64,000 nt of DNA from NCBI RefSeq assembly GCF_963678635.1, contig NC_087066.1, positions 35,281,152 through 35,345,151 of the forward strand, in the 5' to 3' direction. The notes under the pieces are model-generated. The model saw only the letters and a list, made by a program, of their open reading frames with translations, ran no database searches and was not told the origin of the DNA. Position numbers and translations under genes: made by a program. Positions 1-11,129 of this stretch are shown piece by piece; position 1 is the stretch's first letter; each line of letters starts with the position of its first letter. This DNA comes from Symsagittifera roscoffensis (Eukaryota > Xenacoelomorpha > Acoela > Convolutidae).

Positions 1-44
1 ATTTGCCCGTTCCACTCTTGTTTCTGATAGAGTAAACCCGATGT

Positions 45-2517
45 TGCTAACACAGATGTATCTGCAACACAGAGTTTTATACAAAAATCCATTTTTACAT
101 TGGCAAGTCAAATGATTCTTGTGCTTCAGTATTCCAACTGAAATTTTGCATTTTTGACGCATGAGTTGATGCAATGGAAACAGTTCGACAAAATAACCTT
201 GACTTAATCTCGACAATTGTAAGCAAAGGCAAGAAAAGTCATTTGCAGAGTTTCCATTTTCAGTGACTTGCAGGTCAACTCCTTTTCGACCATCACCGAG
301 TCCGGTCTGCTTCCATATCTATCATGCCACCGTCCAACAAGTCTTGATCAATAATTGATTGCCTTTAACTTCAAGCATGTGGGCTGCCAAGTTGGCCTCA
401 CAGCCAAAGTGGACTGCATCCTGCTCAAGCATGGCTTTGTACCCCATGCGCCTGACTTTCCGTTCCCCCTGTCCGATATTGAATTTCCATTCTGATGACT
501 CGCGCTCATGACATAGGCTTTGGTTTTGTTGTTGATGCTAACCATATGCATCAAGATCGGTTAAGGACCTAAAAAACTACATGGTGTCCATCTACGTTCA
601 TCATTCGTGTGCCTCTTTTCAGGAGTAGTGCCTTTTCTGCCTTCGAATCCTCGCTGGTAATTTTTCAGGCAAGTACTCTTCATGGATGTCCAAAGAAACA
701 AAGCAAAATCTGAACTTTAACTCAAAATTTTTCTCAATGACATCTTGCCACTGATATCACCGACAAAATCATGCTTCATTTTCCAGTCATTGTAAGCTTT
801 TTTCCAGAAATTACATTCAATTTCGCCCCCACTTTCTGAGCGCGTCCTTCTTATCTACTTTTAGTGTTTTTTCTGATGTTTTCAGTTGTTTTTCTAGTTT
901 AGACTTCAAAAACAGTTCATAGTCTTTTGCTAACCACTGGTTTACTTTTTGCGTTGCAAATCTTGCTGCTAGACCATAGTACACTTAAAGCGTGGTCGAT
1001 GTGGTGGGCGATTGCACCCTCAGGCACTGTCTTGACATTCTCTGTCGCGAAAGTCCATCGTGGTTTCTTTCTTCGTTGACTCGGCCTCAATAATCCAGCG
1101 TGATTGACTGGCATTTATCACTATCAACGTTTTTTTTTGTGTCTGGGACGTTTTAGTTGCATCAGTCAGTGCATCCCAGGACTGAGTGCTGTCTTATTTG
1201 AACTGTATTTTGAGGTATTTTTGTGGGGCACATTTCATAATGAGCCTCTTTCAAAGTCGTCATGATCTTTATTAGGCTTATTCGTGTCGTCAAAAATTTA
1301 GCCAATGATTTTCATGCCCTGTTGATATATGGGCTAAGCCGCACGTGTCTAAGGAACCACAGATTGCACATATTCTTCCTCTATTCATAAGAACTCGTTG
1401 CCTGTACCAACCAAAACTCGTTCAGGTATTCGTGGAATTGTTATTGCCTTTTTTGCTGTACAGACTTCGAGACCTCGGTTCGACTAGCAAATTTCATATG
1501 CAAGTCATCTAGAGTGTGTACAGAATACGGTGACGAAATGAAGGAGTAAGTTTTTCGTTTCATCGCTCTTTTTTGTCAAGTTTTTGTTATCGCTCTTATT
1601 ACCAAGTTTCTTTCACAAACATTTTCCTCAGGTTTGCTCATTTTTCACATCATGGCTTCGTACCTCTGTACACCAGAGAAAAAATGATTTAACCGTATTT
1701 GTTTTTAGTGCTCTCACTTTTTTTGTGCTCGATGCTGTATTCTCGTTCTGTATTCCCGTGCTCGATGATGCGGCATCTCTCTGTGACCTTTTTTGCAATA
1801 ATTAGCTTCTCAAACGGGAAGGATGCTTCGTTTGAGATTCCACCAGACGTAAATCTCATCCGTGAGGAATATGCAGCATGTTTGCCATCATCATCTTGCT
1901 GGATTTGAATCAGCGTCTCAATCCGTTAACCTCAATGACCGGAATCTAACGGAAATCTACTTGCTTTTCTTGACATTGTGATAAATAGGAACTCCTTAGG
2001 CTTCTTGTAGCTAGGCGCACTTCGGTGTTTGTGTTTTGTTTCGCTCTCGAAACTTTTTTCAAAGAAGTTATGCTGAACATCCCTGTGTACTTACTGTGTT
2101 TCGCTAGAGATGGGTACTCTCCTTTCCGAGTGTCGCCTTTGGTCTCTGGTTTCGACAAAAAACTGAGCTGAATTTATTCTCTTTAGTTGTTCGCGGAACT
2201 TTCCAAAGCCGTCATTTCTGAAATGATCATTTCTTGATGTCTTTCTCACTCAAATTCGACGCTAAATACTCCGATATTTTCGTCATCGCGATGTTCTGGT
2301 TGGATCAAAGTCTCGTCTTCTTCTTCGAAGGGACTTGTTTGGAACAGATTCGCCACAGCCGTTTTGATGTTTTGCCATCCACCGATGTCCACGCTTCCCT
2401 TGCTTCTCACTTCTCTTCCGATCATTACACATCGTTGAAATCTTCTTTGTTGGTTTAAAATCTCAAACTTCAGAAAAAAATGCTCTCAGTGACTTTACTA
2501 CGTCTCGTCTTAACTTT
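45..2517. repeat. Region B, copy 1 (decayed retroelement-like sequence)
   Basis: This stretch recurs in order at about 18410-20118, with its right part again at 11130-12135 and its middle part at 7206-8066 and 9166-10027. Minus-strand reading gives only short, interrupted lysine/arginine-rich peptides, for example at 348-554, that I cannot assign to a family. It ends abruptly at the Polinton terminal repeat at 2518. Because a retroviral-type integrase lies on the same strand next to other copies, it may be the upstream part of that retroelement; this is inference. The sister copies at 11130 and 18410 show that the sequence at about 1324-1340 is an uninterrupted site where the foldback element sits in the 7206 and 9166 copies. 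Confidence 0.6.
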
Positions 2518-3065
2518 CGGTTCCCTGCAGACCGCTATATTTTAAGACAGGGAATAGAGCATCCAGTCTGTAAGCTATGTATTAAGATAGAGAATAAGTT
2601 TTCAATATTTTAAGATAGGGAGTAGAATAGGTAAGGTTTCATGGTTTGTATGATGGTAAGAGAATGGTAAGAAAAACAGTAATTTTTGCGTTTTGCGTGG
2701 AATTGTCTATTTCTTTTGCAAACGTTTTGCCGTGCGTTAACGAATTGGTAAAAATCCATGTTCGATTACGTATAGGTTGTGAAATTAAAGTATATTGTTT
2801 TTCAGTTTAAGGTAAGTCAATGGTAAGAGTTTCAAAAGGAGAGATTTTTATCAAAAAAATTGAAAATTTTTCAAAAATCTTTAAAACAAGATAAAGTTTG
2901 TTGTAATGCGACCTAATACCTATTTTATTAGATTATCCTACTGTTCAAAACAGTGCTCTATTTACTCGAAACTATGCTGAAAGGTACTGAAATTTAAAAA
3001 TTTCGATTTTTTTGAGAAGAAAAATTAAATTACTAAGAAAGTATATAAATCACTGCGTCATATTT
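2518..3065 (+). repeat. Polinton left terminal repeat, copy 1
   Basis: The block is near-identical to 13449-14013 and 21156-21720. It matches, in inverted orientation and more diverged, 36300-36862 and 42160-42722. Shared landmarks include the motif AGATAGAGCATC-like near the outer end and a run of GGTAAG hexamers. Copy 1 starts directly against region B. It lacks the outer flank resembling the right end that copies 2 and 3 retain (AGTAGTAGAACAGTG at about 13397), so it is probably truncated at its tip. Confidence 0.75.
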
Positions 3066-3084
3066 TAAGTTTACCGTAACTTAA

Positions 3085-5735
3085 AGTTCGAGGGAAGAAA
3101 TTAGATTTTACATCTGCCTTGGAAAAGTCTCTGCAGTTATTTCACCTCAATTTTTTCCCAAGCAGCTCTCTTATCTGGTTGGATACAGTCATATAAGTTT
3201 TTTTCAGCAAGTGCTAAGTAAAATGAGTCTGGTTTCATCTCCAACTCTTCAAATTTAGTTACATCACAGAACTTGTCAAAGAAGTTGTAGTACAGCTCAA
3301 ACAATCTCAGTTTAGCATACTGAAGTATCAGAAACTCAACAAAGATGGGTTCTCGGTGATCTTGAGGCTAGATATCAGCACCCTCTGAGATTGTTTCAAC
3401 ATATCGTTCTCGATTGCATAACTTTTCAGGCAGTCTCCAATATCCTTTCTTCCAACCTCGTTGTTTTCGAAAATTGGAGGGATTTTAGTTCATCTGGAAA
3501 AACTAAATCGCACTGAACATACCCAAAAAGAGATCCATCTTTTATTTTAACTAAAAGATACTCTGTACAATGAGGTATTTTGTAGAGAAAGTGAATTCTG
3601 ACATGATTTTTGATCTTGTCATCAGTTTCGAAGTTTTTCCACCACTCTCACTCCCACATTTCTTCAGCTTTGTATACTTTCCTTTTAATTATTCTCGTCT
3701 CAAATCATCCATCTCTCTCCTCTCATTGGTAGGTTAAATATCTGATCTCTGATCTGTTAACGAGAGACGAATTCCTTGACAAGGAGAGAAGTGGTAGTAT
3801 CATCCCATTACTTCGAACACTGTTTTACAGTGATCTTAATAACCCTCCAAATTAAAAGAATCAATTTTCTTCTGTTTTCCAGATGTGAAAAAGTCTCAAT
3901 TTTGCATTCTGGTCTTGTTTCCTGATAAAAAAGCAAAAAATATATTCTCAAAAATGCCAGATTTGTTATGTCTAGCATTAAACTTCTGCAGATCAATGTC
4001 AAACTCCCAACTCCTGTACAGTCCTGTGGGCATAACCTAACAATTGAGAAAGGGTAAACCTGGCTTGCATCAGGTCCAATGATTGATATACACATATTTG
4101 ATGAGGCTCTGATGAATGTCTCATCAACTACAGCTTTTTGACTAAAAACAATGGAAGGTCCACCAATCATGTCTTCTTTAATTGTTCACACAAATCTTTA
4201 TCACTTTTCCAAAATGGATAAAATTTGTAGTTTATAAATTTATGTCGACATATGCTTGCTAGAATGGGAAGAGTACAAATATGTTTTAACATATCTATCC
4301 CCTGGTTATGATGAAACTGAATCAATATTTGCATTGTTTCTAGTGTTGGAACTACATCCTTGTTATTGTACCACTGCAAAAATTCTTTGAACACAGTCCT
4401 TCCGTTTTTCTTCCAAGTTTCTCGTAAGTCATTGTAATTATTCAAACCAGATGGTGGCACGTTCTTGACTTGAAGCTTTTTCAGAGCTTGTTCTTCTTCA
4501 AGCCCAATTTTTTTCAGCCTCTCTTAATCTTTGAAGTCTTTGTCTAGAGGATTGTTGTTTCCAAGTTTGCTGAAAAAGGCTTCATACGGTGGCAATTCGG
4601 GAAAATCAAGCTTGTCTAGGTTGTCAAAACACTCAAGGGAAGAATCCTTTCGTTTCGCTGGATTTATAGACTTTGAGTACAGTTCAGAGTAGTTTGCCCA
4701 CCCGGAAACTTCATTAAATTGAGAAATTGTACACCACCAAAGTTGAAAAGTATAAAGTCATTCCTTTTTTTGATGGCTGATGTTTCTTGTTCTTTGTCGC
4801 AAATCAAATGACGGATTACGTAGGAATTGATCAGATCAAATCATACCTACCGCGGTTAAATCCAAAAGCTAGCAAAATATTTACATATCTCTAGATTTTA
4901 TTTCAACTCAATGAGAAATATCATGAAATTTTGTACTCATCTCCAGATTCCTTCTTTCAACCAACAGCTCGAGGTTGCTTACAAAATCAGTTATCAAGTT
5001 CTGTGGATCGTTGTTGTACAAAAGGATGGGTCTATCCATCAGATTCGATGAGATATAGACTGAAATTGGAACGTTTTACCACTCCAAATTGTTTTTTGGG
5101 TAGCTTTCAGTTTGTCTGTTTGAACACTTTTTGACTCAAAGTCGAAAATGGCTAGGTTGTTGAGTAGTTTGTTATTTTTTGAAATTGGGATATTGAAATT
5201 TTCAAACTTTTCAAATTGAGAGACCATAAAAAAGCTATCAAAGCTAGGCCATCGAAAACACTTAAAGAAATTTCTAAATTTTTTGTATGATTGATAAAAT
5301 TGCTGAATCGCAATAGTTTGACTGTTTTGTCAAACTCTACCCTTACTTCGACCAGCCAATTCTCTCACGTAATCTCCCTCTTGTACATCAAAAACGTATA
5401 TAAAGATGCTTTTTGCACAACTTTCTTGACAACAGGTAAGTCTTCAACGAAACCTCCACGAAAATTTTTAGGATCATAACCAGATTTTGTTATGAATTCT
5501 GTAAAGTATCTGAAAATGTAAGAATCGAGATCATGTTGTCCATTCATGTACATGGCTAATGCGCGGAAAAGACGCAAATGATCTTTGTATGGTTCGCTGT
5601 CTTTGTAATATAGAAGACAGATCACTTGTTTATGTCGAGGGGCATAGTCCGGGCATCCCATAGGGATTTTTTTGAGCAAAGCAGCAAAAATTGTCACGCT
5701 TGTGATCAACTCGAATCGCCAATTTTCGTTTTGAC
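3085..5735 (-). pseudogene. Polinton protein-primed DNA polymerase B, copy 1
   Basis: Family B, protein-primed DNA polymerase (DNA_pol_B_2 type) of Polinton/Maverick elements, which would replicate the element from a terminal protein. Read on the minus strand, in order: an N-terminal region at 5365-5735; an exonuclease I-like motif AIFDFES at about 5137-5155; the connector to the palm at 4167-4460; and a motif A-like DASQVYPF at about 4050-4071. The C-terminal part at 3140-3350 contains a motif C relic KPDSFYLA. There are stops and frameshifts throughout. Relative to copy 2, about 450 bp at 3080 and the motif B segment at 3360 are deleted. The N-terminal end is cut at about 5735, where the integrase fragment begins. 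It is certainly non-functional; family assignment is confident. Confidence 0.85.
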
Positions 5736-7160
5736 ACAGTCCCCCCGAGCATATGCTTTTGAATTGATGGTTTTTTATTTCAGCATCCGGTTTTGCCTTA
5801 TTTTTGTCTGCTGCGTATTCGTACTCCATACTTCAATCAGTTCCTGATGCCTTTTTGATGAGCTCTCGGGAAAGTTTCGCGATGTTGTATTTTTTTCTCA
5901 CGTTCAGGATAAAAAAAGGTTAACGGAAGTGCTTTTTTGTGTCTGGTCAGCATCATGGTGGAGCGCTCTGTGCTATTGTATGCTCTCATTATCTGCGGTA
6001 AATGTTTACTCCAGTTGTCCATGTTTTGTCATCAGTAAATCCCCAGCATGTATTTTTGTGCGATTTTGCCCTTCAACCAGGCCATTAGTTTGGTAGTGAT
6101 AGGTGGTCGAGTGAGTCTGAGCAACTTGCTAATTCTCCATCTGGTCTTTAGATAGCTCCAAACAACTGTCTGGCTGCAATATGACTCAAGAACCATATGT
6201 GGGACTTTGATCAGATGGTCGCAGAATTCTTCTGTCGATACCGATTTGCAGAGGACTAGAATTCTTAGTGAAAAGATCAATTCATCACGCGCACGTGATT
6301 GTTTCACGTGGCCGTCATGCAGGTTTTCTGATGGCCAATTTGCACTTCTTCGTTTAATCCAGGCGACCGATGATTGCAGGGGAAACCTCAACTTCAATTG
6401 GAGTTTCGCCTGATGGCGCAAAAGACTTGCGGTTATCCGTTTATCACACGTTTTTTCTTCTACTCAAACTGCTCTTGTGGTGAGCAAAAAAATCATCAAA
6501 CCTGATTCGCACCTAGTCATGCAAGCAGGACAGACACTCCGTCCGCCATAATGTGGCAGAAAAATTCAAATCATTTTTCAACAAAACTTGTTCCTCCTCA
6601 TTCCGCATGCTGGCTGCAACCACACTTTTATTCAAAGTCAACAAGTCGTTTCTTCTTTTCCATCATCATTTAACTATAATCTTTCACGATACTTTTGTCT
6701 TGGTCTGTAATTTCAACCCATCTTTTCAACTTGCTCCTTATTTTGTTATTTCTTTAAGCCGATAGTAAATCAAATGTTTCAAACTAGTGAGAACGACAGT
6801 GGCATGTGGCTGCACATCAGTCGAATGTTTGGATACCTTGATCAACTCGGGCTGATCTGCAGCTTGATCCTGTATCTGTAACCGCTTGTACGAGATGTAT
6901 TTGTCTCGATTAGGGTCTTGATGCACTTCCCTGTCCTATTCTTGCTGCTTACATTCCAACAACTACGACTATTAAGTCAATTCAGACTCTTCAGAGTAAG
7001 AAGTAATCTCAGATAAGTTGGGAGTTGTATCTGGTGGTGTAGATGCGTAATCTGGCTAGTTCCTGATGAACCAGATTTGACTGCAGTAGTAGTTCCAGGG
7101 GAAACGGGTCGACCTCGCTAGCATTCTTTTCAGCAGTTATTTCGATGGGAGCTCGGGATG
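5736..7160 (-). pseudogene. Retroviral/gypsy-type integrase remnant, copy 1
   Basis: On the minus strand one frame reads PSDQSPTYGS near 6205 and then THSTTYHYQTNGLVEG near 6065-6115. This resembles the second catalytic Asp block and the catalytic Glu block of a DDE integrase from Ty3/gypsy-like elements. Two stops lie between them, and the Asp-Glu spacing is about 45 residues instead of the usual 35. A further piece at 5837-6022 (NWSKHLPQIMRAYNSTERS) matches the helix after the catalytic core. Sequence upstream to 7160 is too decayed to assign as zinc domain or RNase H. No LTRs were recognised. Its 3' end abuts the PolB fragment at 5735, so a retroelement apparently joined or inserted there before the unit was duplicated. 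Confidence 0.65.
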
Positions 7161-8095
7161 TCTCGGATTCGGTATCTTGATTTCTTAGGCCATCTGAAGA
7201 ATGCTAAGTTGTCGCATGTTTTTTTTGCTTAAAAATGGCACCTTTTTCTCGGTTGGTTTGCTTGTTGTTCTTCTAGTGAACAATTAAATTTACTTTTTTT
7301 GTTGAGACTCAGCATTTTGATGTTTTTTGCGTGTTCTATGTTCCAAGATAAAATTTTAGCCATCCAGTTTGACTATCCAACGATTATCAACTATCAGTTT
7401 GAAGTGAACGCTCCCTTCGATATCCAAAAGAAACAAAGCAAAATCTGAATTTTAACTCGGAATTTTTCTTATTTGACATCTTGCCACTGATATCACCGAC
7501 AAAATCATGCTTCATTTTCCAGTCATTGTAAGCTTTTTTCCAGAAATTACGTTCAAATTTGCCCCCCACTTTATGAGCGCGTCTTTCTTGTCTACTTTTA
7601 GGGTCTTTTCTGATGTTTTCAGTTGTTTTTCTAGTTTATACTTCAAAAACAGTTCGAAGTCTTTTGCTAACCACTGTTTTACTTTTTGCGTTGCAGATCT
7701 CGCTGCTAGACCATAGTACAATTAAAGCTTGGTCGATGTGGTGAGCGATTGCACCCTCAGGCACTGTCTTGACATTCTCTGTCGCGAAAAATCATCGTGG
7801 TTTCTTTCTTCGTTGACTCGGCCTCATTATTCCAGCGTGATTGACTGGCATTTATCACTATCAACGTTTTTTTTGTGTCATGGATGTTTTAGTTGCATCA
7901 GTCAGTGCATCCCAGGACTGAGTGCTGTCTTATTTGAACTGTATTTTGAGGATGCATTGTGGGGCAAATTTCATAATGAGCCTCTTTCAAAGTCGTCATG
8001 ATCTTTATTAGGCTTATTCCTGTCGTCAAAGAATTAGCCAATGGCTTTCATGCCCTGTTGATTTATGCCCGAGTCGAGATTTTTCACCTAATTTG

Positions 8096-8273
8096 AAGCA
8101 AGATTTGAGCGGTTTGAGCGGTTTTTTTAGACAATTACGCTCAAAATCTTGCTTCAAAATGAGCGGTTTGAGCGGTTTTTGAACGGTTTATCTATAAAAA
8201 ACCGCTCAAAAACCGCGCAAGATTTGAACAGTTTTGAGCGGTTTATCTAAAAAAACAGCTCAAAAACTGCGCA
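8096..8273. repeat. GAGCGGTTT minisatellite block, left arm
   Basis: Irregular direct and inverted iterations of GAGCGGTTT(T) and its complement AACCGCTC, linked by CAAGATTTGA/ATCTTGCTTC, form many short hairpins. The same words recur in inverted arrangement at 8797-8986. Confidence 0.85.
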
Positions 8274-8292
8274 AGGTTTAATAATAAAAAGT

Positions 8293-8365
8293 CGACCACA
8301 GAGGGATTCGAACCCCCAATCTTCTGATTCGAAGTCAGACGCCTTATCCGTTAGGCCATGCTGCC
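8293..8365 (-). tRNA. tRNA-Arg(TCG)-like sequence, probable pseudogene
   Basis: The minus strand folds as a 73-nt cloverleaf. The D arm contains an A-box-like TGGCCTAACGG. The anticodon arm has loop CTTCGAA with anticodon TCG (plus-strand positions 8330-8332). The T arm has loop TTCGAAT and an intact B box GGTTCGAATCC. The acceptor stem has wobble pairs at 2-71 and 5-68 and an A4-G69 mismatch, which suggests a decayed or transposon-borne copy. It sits inside the foldback element, so it has moved with that element. No poly-T Pol III terminator is evident directly after the 3' end. Confidence 0.75.
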
Positions 8366-8660
8366 CTGAAACTAGTGTCGCGCAGCGAAGCCAATATAAA
8401 TTACGATGTTCCCTTGTGTGATTCTCGAAACTCTGGTTCACGTTTTGGGAATGAACGCTTGCGAGATATCTTGATAGTCCGAGTACTTGTTGTTGATACA
8501 CGAGCTCGGAGAATTGTTTTAGCGTTGCGTGGGTAACGGCGATGGAAGTTGTGCGCTCGCTGTTTTGGCCCTCCGCCGACTAAGAGCCAGGGTCCGATGA
8601 AGCGAATGTTTCGCATTACTCTCCTGGAAATGTTTTGGATAGTCGCAACGGATCATCATG

Positions 8661-8775
8661 GTCGCAAAAGTCTGGAAATGCCATGTTTTGGTCGCCAAAG
8701 CCTGGACATGCCTAATTTTGGTCTGGAAAGTCTGGACATGCCAAAGTTTTTGTCGCGAAAGTATGGAAATGAGTC
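8661..8775 (+). repeat. 30-bp tandem repeat, four units
   Basis: Units begin at 8661, 8691, 8721 and 8751/8752 with the form GTCGC(A/C)AAAGTCTGGAAATG. Because the period is a multiple of three, the plus-strand ORF 8549-8857 translates them as a 10-residue repeat (GRKSLEMPCF, GRQSLDMPNF, GLESLDMPKF). The ORF runs into the minisatellite arm, so it is unlikely to be a real gene. Confidence 0.85.
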
Positions 8776-8796
8776 TGGGACCTCGACCCGGGAAGA

Positions 8797-8986
8797 CCGC
8801 TCAAAAACCGCTCAAATCTTGCTTGAAAAACCGTTCAAAAATAACCGCAAGAAATGAGCGGTTTTTGAGCGGTTTTTTAAGCAAGATTTGAGCGGTTTGA
8901 GCCCAAACCGCCCAAACCGTCAAACCGCTCAAATCTTGCTGGAAAACCGCTCAAACCGCTCAAATCTTGAGCGGTTTTTGAGCGGG
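8797..8986. repeat. AACCGCTCAA minisatellite block, right arm
   Basis: Tightly packed AACCGCTCAA and TTGAGCGGTT units in both orientations, with CAAATCTTGC spacers, complement the left arm at 8096-8273. Together they make the element a foldback structure. Confidence 0.85.
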
Positions 8987-10252
8987 ATCTCGACCTGGGT
9001 GGGCTTAGCTGCACGTGTCTAAGGAAACACAGTTTGCACATATTCTTCCTCTATTCATACGAACTCGTTGCCTGTACCAACCAAAACTCGTTCCGGTATT
9101 CGTAGAATTGTTATTACCTTTATTGCTGTACAGACTTCGAGACCTTGGTTCGACTAGCAAATTTCAAGTTGTCGCATGTTTTTTTTGCTTAAAAATGGCA
9201 CCTTTTTCTCGGTTGGTTTGCTTGTTGTTCTTCTAGTGAACAATTAAATTTACTTTTTTTGTTGAGACTCAGCATTTTGATGTTTTTTGCGTGTTCTATG
9301 TTCCAAGATAAAATTTTAGCCATCCAGTTTGACTATCCAACGATTATCAACTATCAGTTTGAAGTGAACGCTCCCTTCGATATCCAAAAGAAACAAAGCA
9401 AAATCTGAATTTTAACTCGGAATTTTTCTTATTTGACATCTTGCCACTGATATCACCGACAAAATCATGCTTCATTTTCCAGTCATTGTAAGCTTTTTTC
9501 CAGAAATTACGTTCAAATTTGCCCCCCACTTTATGAGCGCGTCTTTCTTGTCTACTTTTAGGGTCTTTTTTGATGTTTTCAGTTGTTTTTCTAGTTTATA
9601 CTTCAAAAACAGTTCGAAGTCTTTTGCTAGCCACTGTTTTACTTTTTGCGTTGCAGATCTCGCTGCTAGACCATAGTACAATTAAAGCTTGGTCGATGTG
9701 GTGAGCGATTGCACCCTCAGGCACTGTCTTGACATTCTCTGTCGCGAAAAATCATCGTGGTTTCTTTCTTCGTTGACTCGGCCTCATTATTCCAGCGTGA
9801 TTGACTGGCATTTATCACTATCAACGTTTTTTTTGTGTCATGGATGTTTTAGTTGCATCAGTCAGTGCATCCCAGGACTGAGTGCTGTCTTATTTGAACT
9901 GTATTTTGAGGATGCATTGTGGGGCAAATTTCATAATGAGCCTCTTTCAAAGTCGTCATGATCTTTATTAGGCTTATTCCTGTCGTCAAAGAATTAGCCA
10001 ATGGCTTTCATGCCCTGTTGATTTATGCCCGAGTCGAGATTTTTCACCTAATTTGAAGCAAGATTTGAGCGGTTTGAGCGGTTTTTTTAGACAATTACGC
10101 TCAAAATCTTGCTTCAAAATGAGCGGTTTGAGCGGTTTTTGAACGGTTTATCTATAAAAAACCGCTCAAAAACCGCTCAAGATTTGAACAGTTTTGAGCG
10201 GTTTATCTAAAAAAACAGCTCAAAAACCGCGCAAGGTTTAATAATAAAAAGT

Positions 10253-10324
10253 CGACCACAGAGGGATTCGAACCCCAATCTTCTGATTCGAAGTCAGACG
10301 CCTTATCCGTTAGGCCATGCTGCC
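10253..10324 (-). tRNA. tRNA-Arg(TCG)-like pseudogene, copy 2
   Basis: Same cloverleaf and TCG anticodon as copy 1, but one C is missing from the run before the T loop. The T stem or variable loop is therefore one base short. A and B boxes remain intact. The extra lesion arose after the duplication. Confidence 0.7.
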
Positions 10325-10615
10325 CTGAAACTAGTGTCGCGCAGCGAAGCCAATATAAATTACGATGTTCCCTTGTGTGATTCTCGAAACTCTGGTTCAC
10401 GTTTTGGGAATGAACGCTTGCGAGATATCTTGATAGTCCGAGTACTTGTTGTTGATACACGAGCTCGGAGAATTGTTTTAGCGTTGCGTGGGTAACGGCG
10501 ATGGAAGTTGTGCGCTCGCTGTTTTGGCCCTCCGGTGTCCGCCAGGGTCCGATGAAGCGAATGTTTCGCATTACTCTCCTGGAAATGTTTTGGATAGTCG
10601 CAACGGATCATCATG

Positions 10616-10730
10616 GTCGCAAAAGTCTGGAAATGCCATGTTTTGGTCGCCAAAGCCTGGACATGCCTAATTTTGGTCTGGAAAGTCTGGACATGCCAAA
10701 GTTTTTGTCGCGAAAGTATGGAAATGAGTC
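10616..10730 (+). repeat. 30-bp tandem repeat, copy 2
   Basis: Second copy of the four-unit 30-bp repeat; period and unit number are unchanged. It lies in the plus-strand ORF 10501-10812. Confidence 0.85.
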
Positions 10731-11129
10731 TGGGACCTCGACCCGGGAAGACCGCTCAAAAACCGCTCAAATCTTGCTTGAAAAACCGTTCAAAAATAAC
10801 CGCAAGAAATGAGCGGTTTTTGAGCGGTTTTTTAAGCAAGATTTGAACGGTTTGAGCCCAAACCGCCCAAACCGCCCAAACCGTCAAACCGCTCAAATCT
10901 TGCTGGAAAACCGCTCAAACCGCTCAAATCTTGAGCGGTTTTTGAGCGGGATCTTGACCTGGGTGGGCTAAGCTGCACGTGTCTAAGGAAACACAGTTTG
11001 CACATATTCTTCCTCTATTCATACGAACTCGTTGCCTGTACCAACCAAAACTCGTTCCGGTATTCGTAGAATTGTTATTACCTTTATTGCTGTACAGACT
11101 TCGAGACCTTGGTTCGACTAGCAAATTTC

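Larger units (their letters stand above)
8068..9000. mobile_element. Foldback/MITE-like element with tRNA-Arg-like core, copy 1
   Basis: The sequence between GTTGATTTATG and GGGCTTAGCTGCACG is absent from sister copies at about 1330 and 19683, where the flanks are joined, so 8068-9000 is an insertion. Its ends are imperfect inverted repeats (CCCGAGTCGAGAT at the left; ATCTCGACCTGGG at the right, 11 of 13 matching when inverted). Inner arms are built from GAGCGGTTT / AACCGCTCAA blocks facing each other. No transposase frame is present, so it would be non-autonomous. The target duplication cannot be fixed, because G runs at the right junction make the boundary ambiguous. Confidence 0.7.
7206..9165. 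repeat. 1.96-kb tandem repeat unit 1 (part of region B with foldback element)
   Basis: The unit begins at AAGTTGTCGCATG and is followed head to tail by a near-identical unit at 9166-11129 (offset 1960, drifting by a few bases from small indels). It contains a middle segment of region B and the foldback element at 8068-9000. Its minus strand has two overlapping short ORFs (7387-7569 and 7512-7721) that are lysine-rich and unrecognised. Confidence 0.9.
10028..10964. mobile_element. Foldback/MITE-like element with tRNA-Arg-like core, copy 2
   Basis: Copy made by the 1.96-kb duplication, not by a separate insertion, because flanks and internal sequence match copy 1. The right terminal repeat differs by one base (ATCTTGACCTGGG). 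Confidence 0.7.
9166..11129. repeat. 1.96-kb tandem repeat unit 2
   Basis: Head-to-tail copy of 7206-9165. Differences are single substitutions, a one-base loss in the tRNA T stem, an altered octamer near 10535 and a 12-base expansion of the minisatellite near 10865. At its right end the sequence continues without a break into the rest of region B at 11130. Confidence 0.9.

Noticed and set aside
7507-8001. Plus-strand ORFs conserved between tandem units
   Set aside because: Conserved only because the units are recent duplicates; the minus strand is the likelier original coding strand, and the frames have no domains.
8293-8365. A functional nuclear tRNA-Arg gene
   Set aside because: The A4-G69 mismatch, weak acceptor pairs, location inside a foldback repeat and a further deletion in the second copy favour a transposon-borne tRNA-like sequence.
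8096-8986. CRISPR array or telomeric repeat from the GAGCGGTTT units
   Set aside because: Spacing is irregular, units occur in both orientations and there are no unique spacers.
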